This document shows positions 21,321 through 32,487 of a DNA stretch of 64,000 nucleotides, piece by piece. The DNA lies in assembly GCA_039654915.1 (NCBI GenBank), contig CM077595.1, positions 43,493,501 to 43,557,500 of the forward strand. The letters are read 5' to 3'. Numbering within the stretch: position 1 is the first letter of the stretch; each line of letters opens with the position of its first letter. This DNA is from Aquilaria yunnanensis. Its lineage: Eukaryota > Streptophyta > Magnoliopsida > Malvales > Thymelaeaceae. The notes under the pieces are model-generated. The model was not told the origin of the DNA. It made no database searches and saw only the letters and a list, made by a program, of their open reading frames with translations. The translations under genes and the position numbers were made by a program.

Positions 21321-22545
21321 TTGACTTGAAAAGTGGATCCATCTTGTCCTTTAAGCTCCACCGCTCCATACGGTTGCACTCTAACCACCTCAAAAGGACC
21401 AAACCATTTAGACTTTAACTTTCCCGGGAAGAGCTTCAACCTTGAGTTGAAGAGTAGCACCTTTTGACCCGGTTGGAACTCATTCTTCACAAGCATCTTA
21501 TCATGCCACAACTTTGTTCACTCCTTATAAATCCTTGCATTCTCATAAGCATCAATGTGAATTTCCTCCAACTCGTCCAATTGGATAGCTCACTTTTCTT
21601 GGGCATTCTTCAATTCAAAATTGATCTTCTTTACCGACCAATATGACTTATGCTCTAATTCCACCGGCAAGTGGCAAGCTTTCCCAAACACAAGTCGGTA
21701 TAGAGACATTCCAATCGGTGTCTTAAAAGCCGTCCTATATGCCCAAAATGCATCACTCAACTTTTGTGACCAATCTTTTCGGTTAATGCCCACCGTTTTC
21801 TCCAATATCTTCTTGATCTCTCGGTTTGAAATTTCGGCTTGACCATTTGTTTGTGGATGATAGGGAAGTGACACCTTATGCCGCAAACCATACTTCAATA
21901 GAACTTGAGTCAACATTTTTTTAATGAAATGAGACCCCTCGTCGGAGATAATTGCTCTAGGTGTACCAAACTTGCAAAAATATTCCTTTGTAGGAACTTA
22001 ACAACAACGTTAGCATCACAAGAAGGAGTGGCAATAGCTTCCACCCACTTAGAAACATAATCAACCGCAAGCAAAATATAATGATTGCCACATGAAGGGG
22101 GAAAGGGGCCCATAAAATCTATACCCCATAAATCAAACACTTCCACCTCAAGAATGTTTTGCAATGGCATTTCATCCCTCCTAGAAATGTTTCCTAACCT
22201 TTGGCATCTATCACATGTTTTCACAAAAGTATATGCATCTTTAAATAAAGTTGGCTAATAATAACCGGTTTGCAATACCTTACTGGCTGTTTTGGAGGCT
22301 CCAAAGTGTCTGCCACATGGTGAGGAGTGACAATGGGAGAGAACATCCTTCACTTCCTCATTTGTTATGCATCTTCTTATGATTTGGTCGGCACACCGGC
22401 GGAAAAGGACAGGCTCATCCCAAAGGTAATGCTTGACATTGGCTTGAAATTTCTTCTTTCCTTGGTAAGACAAGTTCGGTGGCAAGACTCCACATGTTAG
22501 ATAGTTCACAAAATCCGCGTACCATGGTATATTACCTTCCACCTT
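21310..22545 (-). pseudogene. pol: Athila integrase, broken
   Basis: The N-terminal zinc-binding region ([34 protein letters not shown]) lies at about 22340-22180. The core has [11 protein letters not shown] (first Asp), a degraded [12 protein letters not shown] second block near 21950, and [15 protein letters not shown] with the catalytic Glu near 21840. A C-terminal SH3-like domain ([13 protein letters not shown]) reaches 21310. It has a stop at 22257, frameshifts near 21920-21990 and a stop near 21590. The enzyme would not be made whole. Confidence 0.8.
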
Positions 22546-22574
22546 GAATAAGCTTTCATCTGGGAAGTGCTCTT

Positions 22575-23074
22575 AAATAGGTCACTCCGATGGTTTTTTT
22601 TGGCCTTCCAATCTAGATAAGTGATTGGCCACAAGCTTTTCACATCCTTTCTTGTCCTTGACCTCTAAATCAAATTCTTGAAGTAAAAGAATCCATCTTA
22701 TAAGTCTTGGCTTAGCATCCTTCTTGGTGAACAAATATCTAATTGCCACATGATCAGTGTGAACCACAACTTTAGAACCCACGATACAAGATCGAAACTT
22801 ATCCACCGCATACACCACCGCCAAGAGCTTTTTCTCCGTAGTGGTGTAATTTTGTTGAGCTCCATCCAAGGTCTTGCTAGCATAGTAAATTACTCGAAAA
22901 AGCTTGTCCTTCCTTTGCCCCAACACCACTCCTACGGCAAAATCATTAGCATCACACATAATTTCAAACGATTTTGCCCAATTGGGTACTATAACCACCG
23001 GTGCACTCACCAATTTCTCCTTCAAATTCTTAAATGCTTCCAAACAATTTTCATCATAATGGAAAGGCACATCC
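22575..23074 (-). pseudogene. pol: Athila RNase H fragment
   Basis: The minus strand encodes the link into RNase H and the domain itself. It carries [14 protein letters not shown] (first catalytic Asp), [31 protein letters not shown] (Glu) and [10 protein letters not shown] (Asp), with ANHLSRLEG at the end. The frame runs from the Gag C-terminus straight into this domain at about 23071-23076, so protease and RT are missing without a frame break. That gives an in-frame Gag-RNase H junction. Confidence 0.8.
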
Positions 23075-24960
23075 TTGAGTTTTTGAGGAATCTTCCTTTG
23101 AATGATGGTACTTGCTTCTTCTTTCATCAAAATGAGCTCATTATCAAGGAACTTCCTCTTTTTAGTAATCAACTCCTTGAGGAATGTGGCATAAGAGGGC
23201 ATTTGGATTTAGTGCTTCCAAGAAGGGAATGTTAATCTCCAATTTCTTGAATATTTCTAGAAACCTCATAAATTGAGTATCCTCCTTCTTGGGCTTAAAC
23301 CTTTGGGGGTATGGAAGGGTCGGAATGTGCTTGGGTGCTTCCTCTTGTGTGGGCACATTTTTAGCCTTGACCTTCGTGCTAGCTTCCTCAGTTGTGGTTG
23401 ATGGCACTTGAACATCTCCATTTTTTTCCAATAAGGTTGGTCCTTGGGGAGGATATTCTTCTTGAATGGGTGGCTCCTTAGGTTGAGTTACCACATTTCT
23501 CCCACTTCTATGCGTAATAGCTTGGCAAGATTCCCTTGGGTTGACATCCATATCACCAGGTATGAACTTCCCTTTTTGGAGTTGTCGCATGGAAGTTGCA
23601 AGTTGACCCATTTGTGTCTCCAAATTCTTGATTGATGCTTGAGTATTGGCTTGCATCATCTTCATCTCATCCTCCAATGCACCGATCTGTTTGTTTTGTC
23701 CACTTGCCATTCCCCTCACTTCATGCATGAACTCTCCCATCATACCCTTCATGAAATCTTTCAAAGATGCTTCCGCTTCATTAGAGGTTTCACCTTGTGG
23801 TTGCATAGCACCTTTGGGATTTGAGTAGTTGAATCCTTCATGTTGACGACTCCTTGGGAAGAAGTTCCCTCCTCCTTGCTTGGGTGGGTAGGGGTTCCAA
23901 TAACCCACAAAATTCACATCTTCCACTTCATCCACATCTTGACTAGCCATGGCTTGTTGCAATTTCACTTTATCTTGGTTTTTTGACAACTTAGCTACCA
24001 TGCTAGTGAGTGCCGAAAGTTGTGCTTGGAGGGAGGTATCTTTGTTTACCTCATACAACCCACTCCCCTTCCTTGGGATCCATTTCCCGCTAAGCTCAAG
24101 ACTTTTGGCCATGTTGTTCAATAACTCAAAACATTACTCCACATCTTTCAACAACAAGAAACCACTGGCGACGGCATCAACTTGCAATCGAGTATTCAAA
24201 CTCAAACCATTGTAGAAAAGATGAAGTTGGTGAGCTTGATCAGTATCTTGAGTTGGAACCCTCTTCACCATCCTCTTGAAATGCACCCATGCCTTCGCAA
24301 GTGACTCCCATTCATTTTGTCTAAATGCCAACAATTCATTCTTAAGCTCAAATGCTTTTTGAGATGGAAAGAACCTCTGAATAAATGCATCAGATAACTC
24401 TTACCAAGTATGAACCGAAGTAGGCTCCAAATTCTCAAACCATTCCGATGCTTCATCCACAAGAGAAAAGGGAAAAGTCTCATCCTTTTCGCATCTTCAC
24501 TTACACCATCTAAATCAAAAGTATCACATAGACGAACAAACCTCTTGATATGGTTGTTTGGATCTTCATCAAGGGTTCCTCCAAATGGGTGTGCTTCCAC
24601 CAATTGGAGAACATGGCTAGGAATCACGAAAGCTCGCCCTCGAAGTGGCACCGGTCTTATCATATTGTCATGATCTTCCACCCTTTGAGGTCGAAAGTAA
24701 TCAAGCACTGGTCTTCCTCTTCTTCTAACACCATTTCCATTGTCCATTACTTCCTCAACTCCATTGTGATCCATGGCATTGACATGTCTTTCTCGTCCAA
24801 GGTTCCTCATATCATCTTCTTGATTTCCTTCCATGTTGACGGAATCGAAGGTACTAGTATCTCCTTCTTCAATCACCTTGCTTCTTAGCCGAAGTTCTTG
24901 CAAGCTTCTCTCAATCTCTAGATCAAGTGGTAACAAGTGAGAACAAAAGCTCCGGGTCAT
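23071..24960 (-). pseudogene. gag: Athila Gag, broken
   Basis: The N-terminal part (24960-24265) has the Athila Gag start region with FVIPSHVLQLVEAHPFGG and IKRFVRLCDTFDLDGV. The central piece WVHFKRMVKRVPT...LHLFYNGL lies at 24330-24200. The C-terminal half (24121-23162, 319 codons) carries the conserved IKNLETQMGQLATSM and LPYPQRFKPKKEDTQFMRFLEIFKKLEINIPF blocks. A shift near 23200 leads into [17 protein letters not shown]. Two frameshifts and a stop near 24135 break it. No zinc knuckle is visible, which is usual for Athila. Confidence 0.8.
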
Positions 24961-25077
24961 GCACTAGATGTACCTACAAATTGACAACAAACCAAGAACA
25001 CACTAACTATAAGGACTAAAATCAAGTGAACAAGAGCAACCAATTTTCAATAACCAAGGTAAAAATCAAATCAAAAC

Positions 25078-25095
25078 TCCCTGGCAACGGCGCCA
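25078..25095 (-). other. Primer-binding site of Athila element
   Basis: The minus strand reads TGGCGCCGTTGCCAGGGA, ten bases after the LTR end. It closely matches TGGCGCCGTTGCCGGGGA, complementary to the 3' end of plant tRNA-Asp, with one mismatch. Confidence 0.85.
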
Positions 25096-25105
25096 AAAAC
25101 TTCGT

Positions 25106-26528
25106 TGTAAAACTAAGTGTTTATCAATTTATAACCCTTAAAAAAAACCCGCAAGCGAACGGAATTGTTGTGTGCTCAAAGGTGAATAGGGGTATCGTCC
25201 CAAGGGAATTTAGTGACTCTACCTAGGTTCGAAATTCAAATTATTCAAGTTACTTAACTTAAAAACTAAGAGAAGTGAGTCTAAAGATGGTGATAGGTCC
25301 TAAAGAGGTTCTTAATGGAAATTATGCTAAGAGAAATCCCTATATGCTAGAAAGAACTTGTCGAGAGAACTTAGAATTAAGGTAACTACCTCCCTAGGAT
25401 TCCATTCCTACCCCCTTGCTACCCATGTAAGTTTGTCTTCAAGTATGATTTTCCATGTGTGGTAAAGAGGATCTCACATCAAGAACTTCTTTCTCAAGAT
25501 GGGTCATTGCTCACCCTCAACTAACTTGGGCCTTACTCAAGCTCCAACTTTAGCGTAGAGTGGTTAAAGAATCAAACCTCTTTTTGACTCCTAGTGATCA
25601 CCTAGATTATCTCTAATTTAAATTAACACTATGCCCCCTCCATTTCTCTTTATCACCTATTAAACCTTTCTCAAGGATTAAGCGAACTAGCACATGGGGT
25701 ATGGTGGCCTACCATCATACAATCAATAAGCACAATGAAAAGGACAACACAAGAGAATCTCATACACAACCATAAGAAAAATTCATTAAGTAGCAAGGTA
25801 AGGAATGTCACCCTAGGGAGATAGAATGAACTACTCACAACACATACTAAACATCATCAAAAATCCCACAATGAAAATACCCACGAAAATCCAACAACTA
25901 AAGGAAAGGACAGAAGAAACCCAAAGGAAACCCTTCAAAGATTAAGCTCCTAGGAATGATCAGCCCTCCTTCAAGCTCCGAAATCGCTTCCTTGATGATC
26001 CAAAATCCCCAAGAGTGATTAGAAATCAAAATCAGCCAAGTGAGGTCCTTGAGCTCTTATTTTCCTTTCCTATTTATACTTCCTCCCCCTTAAACCCTAA
26101 AAGGGATAAGGATTACTCTAAAAAGGCCAGCTCATCAAGAAGGAGGAGTGGGGGACCAGCAAAAATGTGATCTTTCAGCGAAACAGAGTGACGTTGGTGA
26201 CGTGTCGCCAATCTGGGTCGACTTTTGGCGACGCGTCGCCAGGTGGGCAAAAGATCTCAGAACAGTGATGTCTTTGGTGACACGTCGCCAATCTTCATGA
26301 TTTCTGGCAACACATTGCCAGCCTTGATTTTCCCCTTTTCCCGCTTCTTTTGTTGAAACGCCGTTCCGCTCGAGTCCGCTTCTACCACCTGGTCCGTAAC
26401 ACAGTCCCAACCTGAAGTGAGCCAAAGAAAACAGGAAAAACTAACATCAAGAGGGAAGAGTTATAAGAAAATGTCTGTCAAAGTTATCGGAAATTCACCA
26501 CTTTGACCGTGAATTTATGCACTTAACA
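25106..26528 (-). repeat. 5' LTR of Athila element
   Basis: This 1423-bp LTR, read on the minus strand, starts TGTTAAGTGCATAAATTC and ends TTTTACA. Both boundaries are supported: one by the primer site nine to ten bases further on, the other by the cut in the Tekay LTR. It contains four copies of a 16-base palindrome-like unit at 26195-26320. Confidence 0.8.
26195..26320. repeat. Four-copy palindromic 16-mer in Athila LTR
   Basis: The units lie at 26195-26210 (TGGTGACGTGTCGCCA), 26226-26241 (TGGCGACGCGTCGCCA, a perfect palindrome), 26275-26290 (TGGTGACACGTCGCCA) and 26305-26320 (TGGCAACACATTGCCA). Start spacings are 31, 49 and 30 bp. The differences from the perfect unit are all C-to-T or G-to-A. 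Confidence 0.85.
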
Positions 26529-27320
26529 ATAGGCCGAATTTGAGCTTGATCCTTGAAGTATTCAAGCAATAGCTCTAGTTTGCTTCCAATTGCTTCCTTT
26601 TTCCTTCAATTTCAATCTTGGAGGTATGGTGGCTATGGAAGAGCTATGGAAGAAGTGTGGAGGAGGGTGGTGGCTAGTTTGGTCAAATATGAGAGAAGGA
26701 AAATTGAGTTTGGCTTCTTAAATTAGCTTTAGGACACTAAACATCCTTATTAGCCTTAATCATGCTTTATGTCTTTTTCTTTGCCAATAAGAATAATTTC
26801 TTTGTCCTAAAATTATTTGTACACATTTTGCCCACCTTTTTGACTATTTATCAAGCCATAGCCACCTCCCCCATGGCGGGATAATCCCACAATTTCACCC
26901 TTTGACTTAAGTCAAAAGCTTAAACACCTTAAGGTTTACACTAAGACATTTAGGTCCTTAATGCCTTTAGCGTTTCCATCGTCCAAACTTGTCTTCCATG
27001 AGTAATTTGGTCCTCCAATAGAACTTTCATACCATTCATATCCTTCCCATAACTCTCCAAGGCTCTTTCTTGAGAGTTTTTCAATTAAGTACCCAAATTT
27101 CCAAAACCTTACAAAAGGTCCATAGGTTATTTGAAAAACAAGCGATCCTTAACGTTTTTCTTTGGGGCCAAGTTACCAACTTAGAACAATTGTAAGGAGG
27201 TGTTCATTATACCTTTTACCCCTCACACTTCAATCACTATGAAGAGAATTACACAATATAATGGCTTTTTTTACTATTATGCCACACTTGTAATTCTCCC
27301 ATTTTTGTGAAGTGGTAACA
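26529..27320 (-). repeat. Truncated Tekay-type LTR, reverse orientation
   Basis: This is the reverse complement of the first ~790 bp of the LTR of element F (51019 on). It ends at 27320 with the complement of TGTTACCACTTCAC. Matching blocks include the GATTGAAATTGAAGG and GGTTATCCC regions. It is cut at 26529 by the Athila LTR. The flank at 27321 has no polypurine tract, so it was an outer LTR end or a solo LTR. Confidence 0.82.
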
Positions 27321-28461
27321 GTTGATAAGCCAAACCCGAAATAAAAATAATACATGCCATGATTATCCCAAGTCAAGGTCAATACGTACTAGATACTACC
27401 ACTGTGCTACAAAATATTCATGACCCAAATGGTCGATAGACCCACCTTTGCTTGGGAGAGAGAAACCCAAGTGAGAAGCGACCCAAGAAGTCCTTTCTTG
27501 ACTACTTTGCTGTATAAGAAAAATAAGTTTGGAATTAGACTCTGACCATAAGTGTGTGCAACATATGAAAAATGAACATGTTGTGTAAGCATAATGTATC
27601 TATGAGAAACTAACATAATGTACCTATGAGAAACTAACAAACAAGTATCAAATAATGACTATGGATTATTTGTCTCCTGGACAATGTTATTTGCACATTA
27701 ACAATAAGCATAAGTATATAAAATACTTAGTAAGGCATTCCAAACCAAACAATACACAACAACATCACACATAATGGGCCACATGCACACATTGCCATGC
27801 ATGCATGAACCTTGCCCGTAAACTATATGAGCATGCCACGAGCTCTGATGACATGGAGTATTATATAATGATCATCACGTCATGCCCTTTTGGGTACATG
27901 ACTCCCCATACTTCTCACACAAGCAAACAAACAAACAAACAACAAACAAACAAAACACCCATTGGTCCATTTTTGGCCATGAGCAATTTGCCCTTGAGCT
28001 TGCCAGCTTTCGTTAGCTCAAAAACTCCCTTATTGTATGCAGCAGGGTCTGACCTAATTTGATGTGTGTCCTAGTGCCCTTGGATGTATTTTGCCCCATT
28101 TTGGGCCCTATCCGTCATTGGGCCGATGTGTGTGCATATTTGTTGCCCAAGTCATTTAGTAGGCTTGAGAGCCATTTGGACCCTAGGGTTTCTACCGTGG
28201 GCTCCCCCTCATGGGTCATGCCCACAGCATAACCCAAGGCCCACATGGAAACCAAGCCCCTAGGGCATGCCTATATGACCTCCTAGGTGCACACAGCTAC
28301 GAGCCCGTAGGCATATGCACACGCGCACCCTTGGGTGCACCTTTGGGAGCCCCTTATGCACACACAGCTGCATGGCCCTTTAGGCGCACCCATTGCACCT
28401 TGTCACACCTAACTCACCGTGCTCGTAGGTACCCAAAATACTCATGCACCTATGAGCCCAT
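27321..28461. other. Non-coding DNA of unknown origin, left of element C
   Basis: There is no coding pattern, primer site or recognisable retroelement domain. It is rich in GCAC-containing short repeats towards 28200-28440. The last bases cccat (28457-28461) are the left target-site copy of element C. The sequence continues at 39135, so the two pieces form one pre-insertion locus. It could be an old LTR of an unrecognised family or ordinary intergenic DNA. Confidence 0.5.
27922..27955. repeat. CAAA microsatellite
   Basis: An imperfect run of the CAAA unit, about eight copies. Confidence 0.85.
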
Positions 28462-29274
28462 TGATGCCCTTCGGCATCTCCTTCGTGCGTCATGATGAAG
28501 GTGGCAAGGGCTTATGGGAATGGAGAAAGGTCCGGGACGAACGTACTTTGAGAAGATCACCTGAAAGTCACAGGAAGCAAGGGTTAGGAGGTCCCCGGAG
28601 TGTTTTTCCGGGGAGGAGCCTCCGATGCCCAAGTCAGTCTTTTTTGAGGTAATGAGATGATGTCTTTAGAGTAGAGGAGTACCTTATCTCAAGTAACGTC
28701 CCCCCTACCCAGAATCATTACCCAGTACATATAGGGGGGCGGATAGTGATAGTTCTTCTCATGTGGCCATCCCAGATCGTGACACGTGTTCGGCGGGATG
28801 CATTCCACGTCTTTTTGGTTAATGGGGGACTCCTAGCAGGGCATGGGCCTCTGGGCTAGGAGTCTAATCAACCCGAGAGTGATGTGCTAAAGTGTCCCTG
28901 CAAACGGCGTGTAAGGGTATGGACGGGGTGGATTATCGGGGATGTGTCAGAGGCTCCTCAAATGCTTATGCCGCACTCCCGAGGTCCCTTTTTGGGTAGA
29001 GGAGGCCTCTTTGGAAGACTTGTCCTCTGATATCACTTTAGTACCGCAGGAGTATATTTCCCGAGGGTGACCTTTCTCGGAGGCACCCCCACTTTCGAGG
29101 ATGGCTTACTCGTTCTCCTGAGGTTGGCACTATTGTTTCCAGGAATGGAGAAATGCCAAGGCAGGACTTCGTGAGGTCGGGCATCCTTCTTTTCCTGGCA
29201 GGGGGTTTCCCTTCCAAGGTTGGCGCTTTGTCCGAACCAGTGGGTTCTGAGGGTGATCGGCACCTTGGGTATCA
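28462..29274 (-). repeat. 3' LTR of Tat element C
   Basis: 813 bp, from TGATGCCCTTCGG to CTTGGGTATCA on the plus strand. It has the perfect stem-loop CCCCGGA/TCCGGGG at 28593-28613 and a CACGTG near 28785-28790. The target-site copy cccat directly precedes it. Confidence 0.95.
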
Positions 29275-29290
29275 CATGCCCCTTCCCGAG
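29275..29290 (-). other. Polypurine tract of element C
   Basis: The minus strand reads CGGGAAGGGGCATG directly before the LTR terminus TGATACCC. Confidence 0.75.
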
Positions 29291-29574
29291 AAGCCGAAGT
29301 GGGGACTTCAGCTTTATGCTTTTGGGAAGGCTTCTTTACCGAACTCGGGGCTAGAGCTGTATTCAATGGGTTGCTCTTTTTCAGAAGGCGTTCCTTCATG
29401 GCCGAGGTACCCTTCCCTAGTTCTTTCTGTGACCTCAAGGCGTGTGCCACTTTTTCTTTTGCTTTCTTCTGCTGCAGGTTTGTGAACCGTCGTATCCTTT
29501 GGTCAAACATGTCAGTTATCGATAAGTGTGTCTGGGTTTTCACGATGTTAGAGGGGCGTTCCCTAGTTCTTCGC

Positions 29575-29724
29575 GTTGGATGACATGTGGCCGCTAGGTA
29601 GTGGTATAGTTACGCCGGTCAAACTAATTGCTTCTCTTCGCTTTGGAGGGGTAATAATGAGTCTGTTGCGTTTCCAAGGGATGACAATGATGACGTTTCG
29701 CTTATCCTCTTCGGTCTATATAAG
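29575..29724 (+). promoter_or_regulatory. Putative promoter of the antisense gene (C)
   Basis: TATATAAG at 29717-29724 lies 282 nt before the ATG at 29999. Upstream are GACATGTGG (about 29581-29589), a changed G-box. Two imperfect ~30-bp units of the type TTCGCTTTGGAGGGGTAATAATG lie at about 29637-29705. The layout is shared with A, B and D. Confidence 0.6.
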
Positions 29725-29998
29725 CGCCTTTCACCTCATTTTTTGCCTCACTCTTTGCCTTTGCTCTCATCTGTTCCAGAGCCTTCTCTTGTTTTTCTCC
29801 CCCTTTTTTTTTGGCAGTGGTTTCTGCGGCGGAGCGATTTCCGGCAATTTGTGCGGCGGCGTTCAATAATTTCAGGAAGACTTTTGGTGGGTGCTTCCTC
29901 CTGTGATTTCTTTTCTCTTCTCTCTTTCGAGGTTGCTTTTCCGGGGCCCCTTTGTTTCCTTGCTTTTCCGGAGCCGTCCTTCTTTTCTTTTGTAAAAA

Positions 29999-32487
29999 AT
30001 GTCTGATCCGGTCCAGTTGAATCCGACCCCGTTGCTAACTGTCCGACCTCTCCCCGAGAACTTTCTTCCTCTCGAATCTCATCCTTGTAGTACCACTCCG
30101 GAGAAGGTGAGGAAGTGGATGGCTAAGTATTACTTTGCTTCTTACCTCGTCCCAAGGTTGCCCATCCTGGGCACCTACGGCTTTATGTCAGATTCGCATG
30201 AGGTTACCATTTACCGAGCTCAATTGAAAGCCGGTCTTCGGTACCCTCCTCACCGCGTAATCTGTGAATTTTGCAAATTCCACGGGATCGCCGTGAACCA
30301 ACTTCCCCCGAATTCTTACTCCTACTTCAATTTTTTTCTTTGCATGTGTGGGGTGTTTAAGATAAAGCCCCATTTTCTTTTCTTAATGCAGTACTACAAA
30401 CTCCACCCGGTCCCGAAGGGTGGCTTTTATTTCCTGTTTCCCCGAGGGTTCGGGAGCAAAAAGTTTACCTTCACCTTTGACAACAAGGACAGCTGGCGGG
30501 GGTGGCAGAAGAAGTTTTTCTTCCTGCCGGTCCCCGAGCTTTGGCATCATGTGCCCACCAGATGGGCTTCGGGTACCCTGAAGATGGACCTCGTTGATCC
30601 CCGAAAACTCCTGACTTCGGAGCTGGCTGTCAAGTTTGATTGATTTGATAGGCTCATTCGGGCCGTGCCAGACTGGGACCCCGAGGTCCCTCCGCGTTCA
30701 TTTTACCCTTTTCCCATCAAGTGGGATCTCATGACCGAGGAGGTTCTTCGGGAGATGGGAGTAGTGGACGCGCACAAGAGTGATCCCGGGATGCCTGTGC
30801 CCGTTCTTCCGGGAAAAAAGGCTTGGATAGTCATGCTCCTTCGAGGCGAGATCACATATGAGTATTTTTCGGAGAGTAAGTCTCTTTCCTATTTTTGATA
30901 CCTTTTTTCCTTTTGGAATTACACTGATACTTTTTCCTTTTGCAGAGATGGGCGATCAATCTGCTGATTTTTACAAGTCGCTCTTCCTTGGCCAGGCTGA
31001 GAGAAGGGATCAGACGTGTAAGAAGGCACCTGCTAAGAGGAAGAAGTCGATCGCCAGCGGGCCTTCTATGGCCAAGAAGGCTAGGGCTGTTACTCCCCCT
31101 CCCGAAGTCGTTGTGGAGGCGCAGGATCAATCCCCTGCTCTTCCTTCAACGCCGACGGACCTTTCTTCGGACCCTGCCCTTCTTGGGGCACCACTGAGCC
31201 CTATTCTTCCCACTGAGTCTTCTTCTGAGCAAAGACTTGCTCAGGAACTTGAAGAGAGCAGAAGAAGGAAGGGGAAGAACATTCCTGGTGAAGTCCGGGA
31301 GGGCGAGTCTGAAGATGACGTCATCGAAGTTATACTAGGTTGGTTCCTTAGCCATTCTCCTCCAAGCCTTAGTATTTTTCGTATCGATGATTTTTTGGAT
31401 GAATGGCTAAGGGATGACATACTGATAGAACTTCGACGTAAACTTGTAGAGGATATGCCTGCGGCTCCCTGGATGAACGCTCACGCCCGGCGAAGGGCTC
31501 TTTGGGACAAGCGGATCCCTCTCGACAAGGTGCCGAGGGAGCCCTTTTGGACGTTCACAGAAGACATGAACTTGTTCTCTGAGGATAGCCAGTTGATGGC
31601 TCCTCAAATGGCGACGAGGGTAATGATAGGCACCACCTTTTAGTTGCTTATTAGCGAATGTCCCAAGGAGGAGATCCTCGCGGCAAGGATGACCGAGCAC
31701 GCCGCCCAAGTAGTTCTCTCCCCTTTTTTTACTTAGAGATTTTCCTTATATGTTTCCATCATTCTTTTGATACTCATTCAGGGCCTTCTTTTTTGCAGCT
31801 TTTGGCATACAGCGGGTATTTCCGCACTTGGGCATCGAAGCAAACAGCGGCCCGTTCTCGGTCCAAAGATTCTTTACACAAAATGAAGGAGGTTTGCGCC
31901 AAGCACGTCCTTAAATATGATGAGCTCAAAATTGTGAAGCAGGACGTTGTGAATCTTCGGGCCGAACTCACAACGAGCAAGCAGGAACTTCTTCTTGATT
32001 TTTCAGCCAAGGTCGAGGACCTCGGCTCAAGGTGTGCAGTTCTTTCTTCAGAGAATGAGGCCCTTCGGAAGGCGAACGCTTAGGATGCCGATAACCTGAC
32101 GAAGGCGCTCGCTTTGAATGCCGAGCGCGAGGCTAAGGTTGAATCTCTGAAGAAGGGGGCCAAAGCAAGAGAAAGAAGAAGCTGGAGGAGAAGATCGCCA
32201 AGCTTAAGATTGAACTGGATGCTCTTAGTGCTGAAAAGGACAAGTCTAGGCGAATGGCGAAGGTGGCTTTTCAAGATGGATTCTGCCTGGCTCGCCACCG
32301 GGTCCTTGGTCGGCACCCTGAGCTCGACCTTTCCTACCTGTCCGCTTTGGATTTTCTCGAGGGGCCCCAGGAGGTATGGTCAAAGCCAGATTTTCTCAAT
32401 CTTCCTCCAGCCAAGCCGGTGCCTCTGACAGAGCCTAATGACGATAAAGATGACGATGAGACATCGGATGTCCCGGCTCAGCCATAG
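29999..32487 (+). pseudogene. Antisense spliced accessory gene of Tat element C
   Basis: The exons are 29999-30875 (877 nt), 30946-31338 (393), 31450-31709 (260) and 31799-32487 (689). Introns of 70, 111 and 89 nt have GT...AG ends. Introns 1 and 2 are phase 1 and intron 3 is phase 0. Exon 1 (MSDPVQLNPTPLLTVRP) has the conserved CEFCKFHGIAVNQLPPNS and MCGVFKIKPHFLFLMQ blocks, a PF04195-like domain. Splicing to exon 2 rebuilds a Lys codon before MGDQSADFYKSLFLGQ. Exon 4 encodes a long coiled coil and the tail FQDGFCLARHRVL...LDLSYLSALDF, then an acidic end. Lesions are TGA at 30641, TAG at 31641 and 32081, and one frameshift near 32165. No transmembrane segment or known catalytic motif is visible. 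The product may bind nucleic acid or other proteins, but this is unproven. Confidence 0.85.

Larger units (their letters stand above)
21310..26528 (-). mobile_element. Athila-lineage Ty3/gypsy element, internally deleted and truncated
   Basis: The minus-strand order is 5' LTR (26528-25106), primer site, gag, RNase H and integrase. Protein blocks such as [14 protein letters not shown] and YVSKWVEAI are typical of Athila. Protease and most of RT are missing between gag and RNase H. The 3' side after integrase is replaced by element B. The 5' LTR begins exactly where a Tekay-type LTR fragment is cut (26529), so the element inserted into that LTR. Bases atagg (26529-26533) are the likely surviving target-site copy. 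Confidence 0.82.

Noticed and set aside
26195..26320. CRISPR-like array
   Set aside because: Units are short, palindromic, unevenly spaced (31, 49, 30) and inside an LTR of a plant element; no cas genes exist here.
28200..28500. Possible host gene near 28200-28500 (94-codon frame rich in His/Ala/Pro)
   Set aside because: The frame runs across the C LTR boundary at 28462 and is made of short GCAC-type repeats, so it is not a gene.
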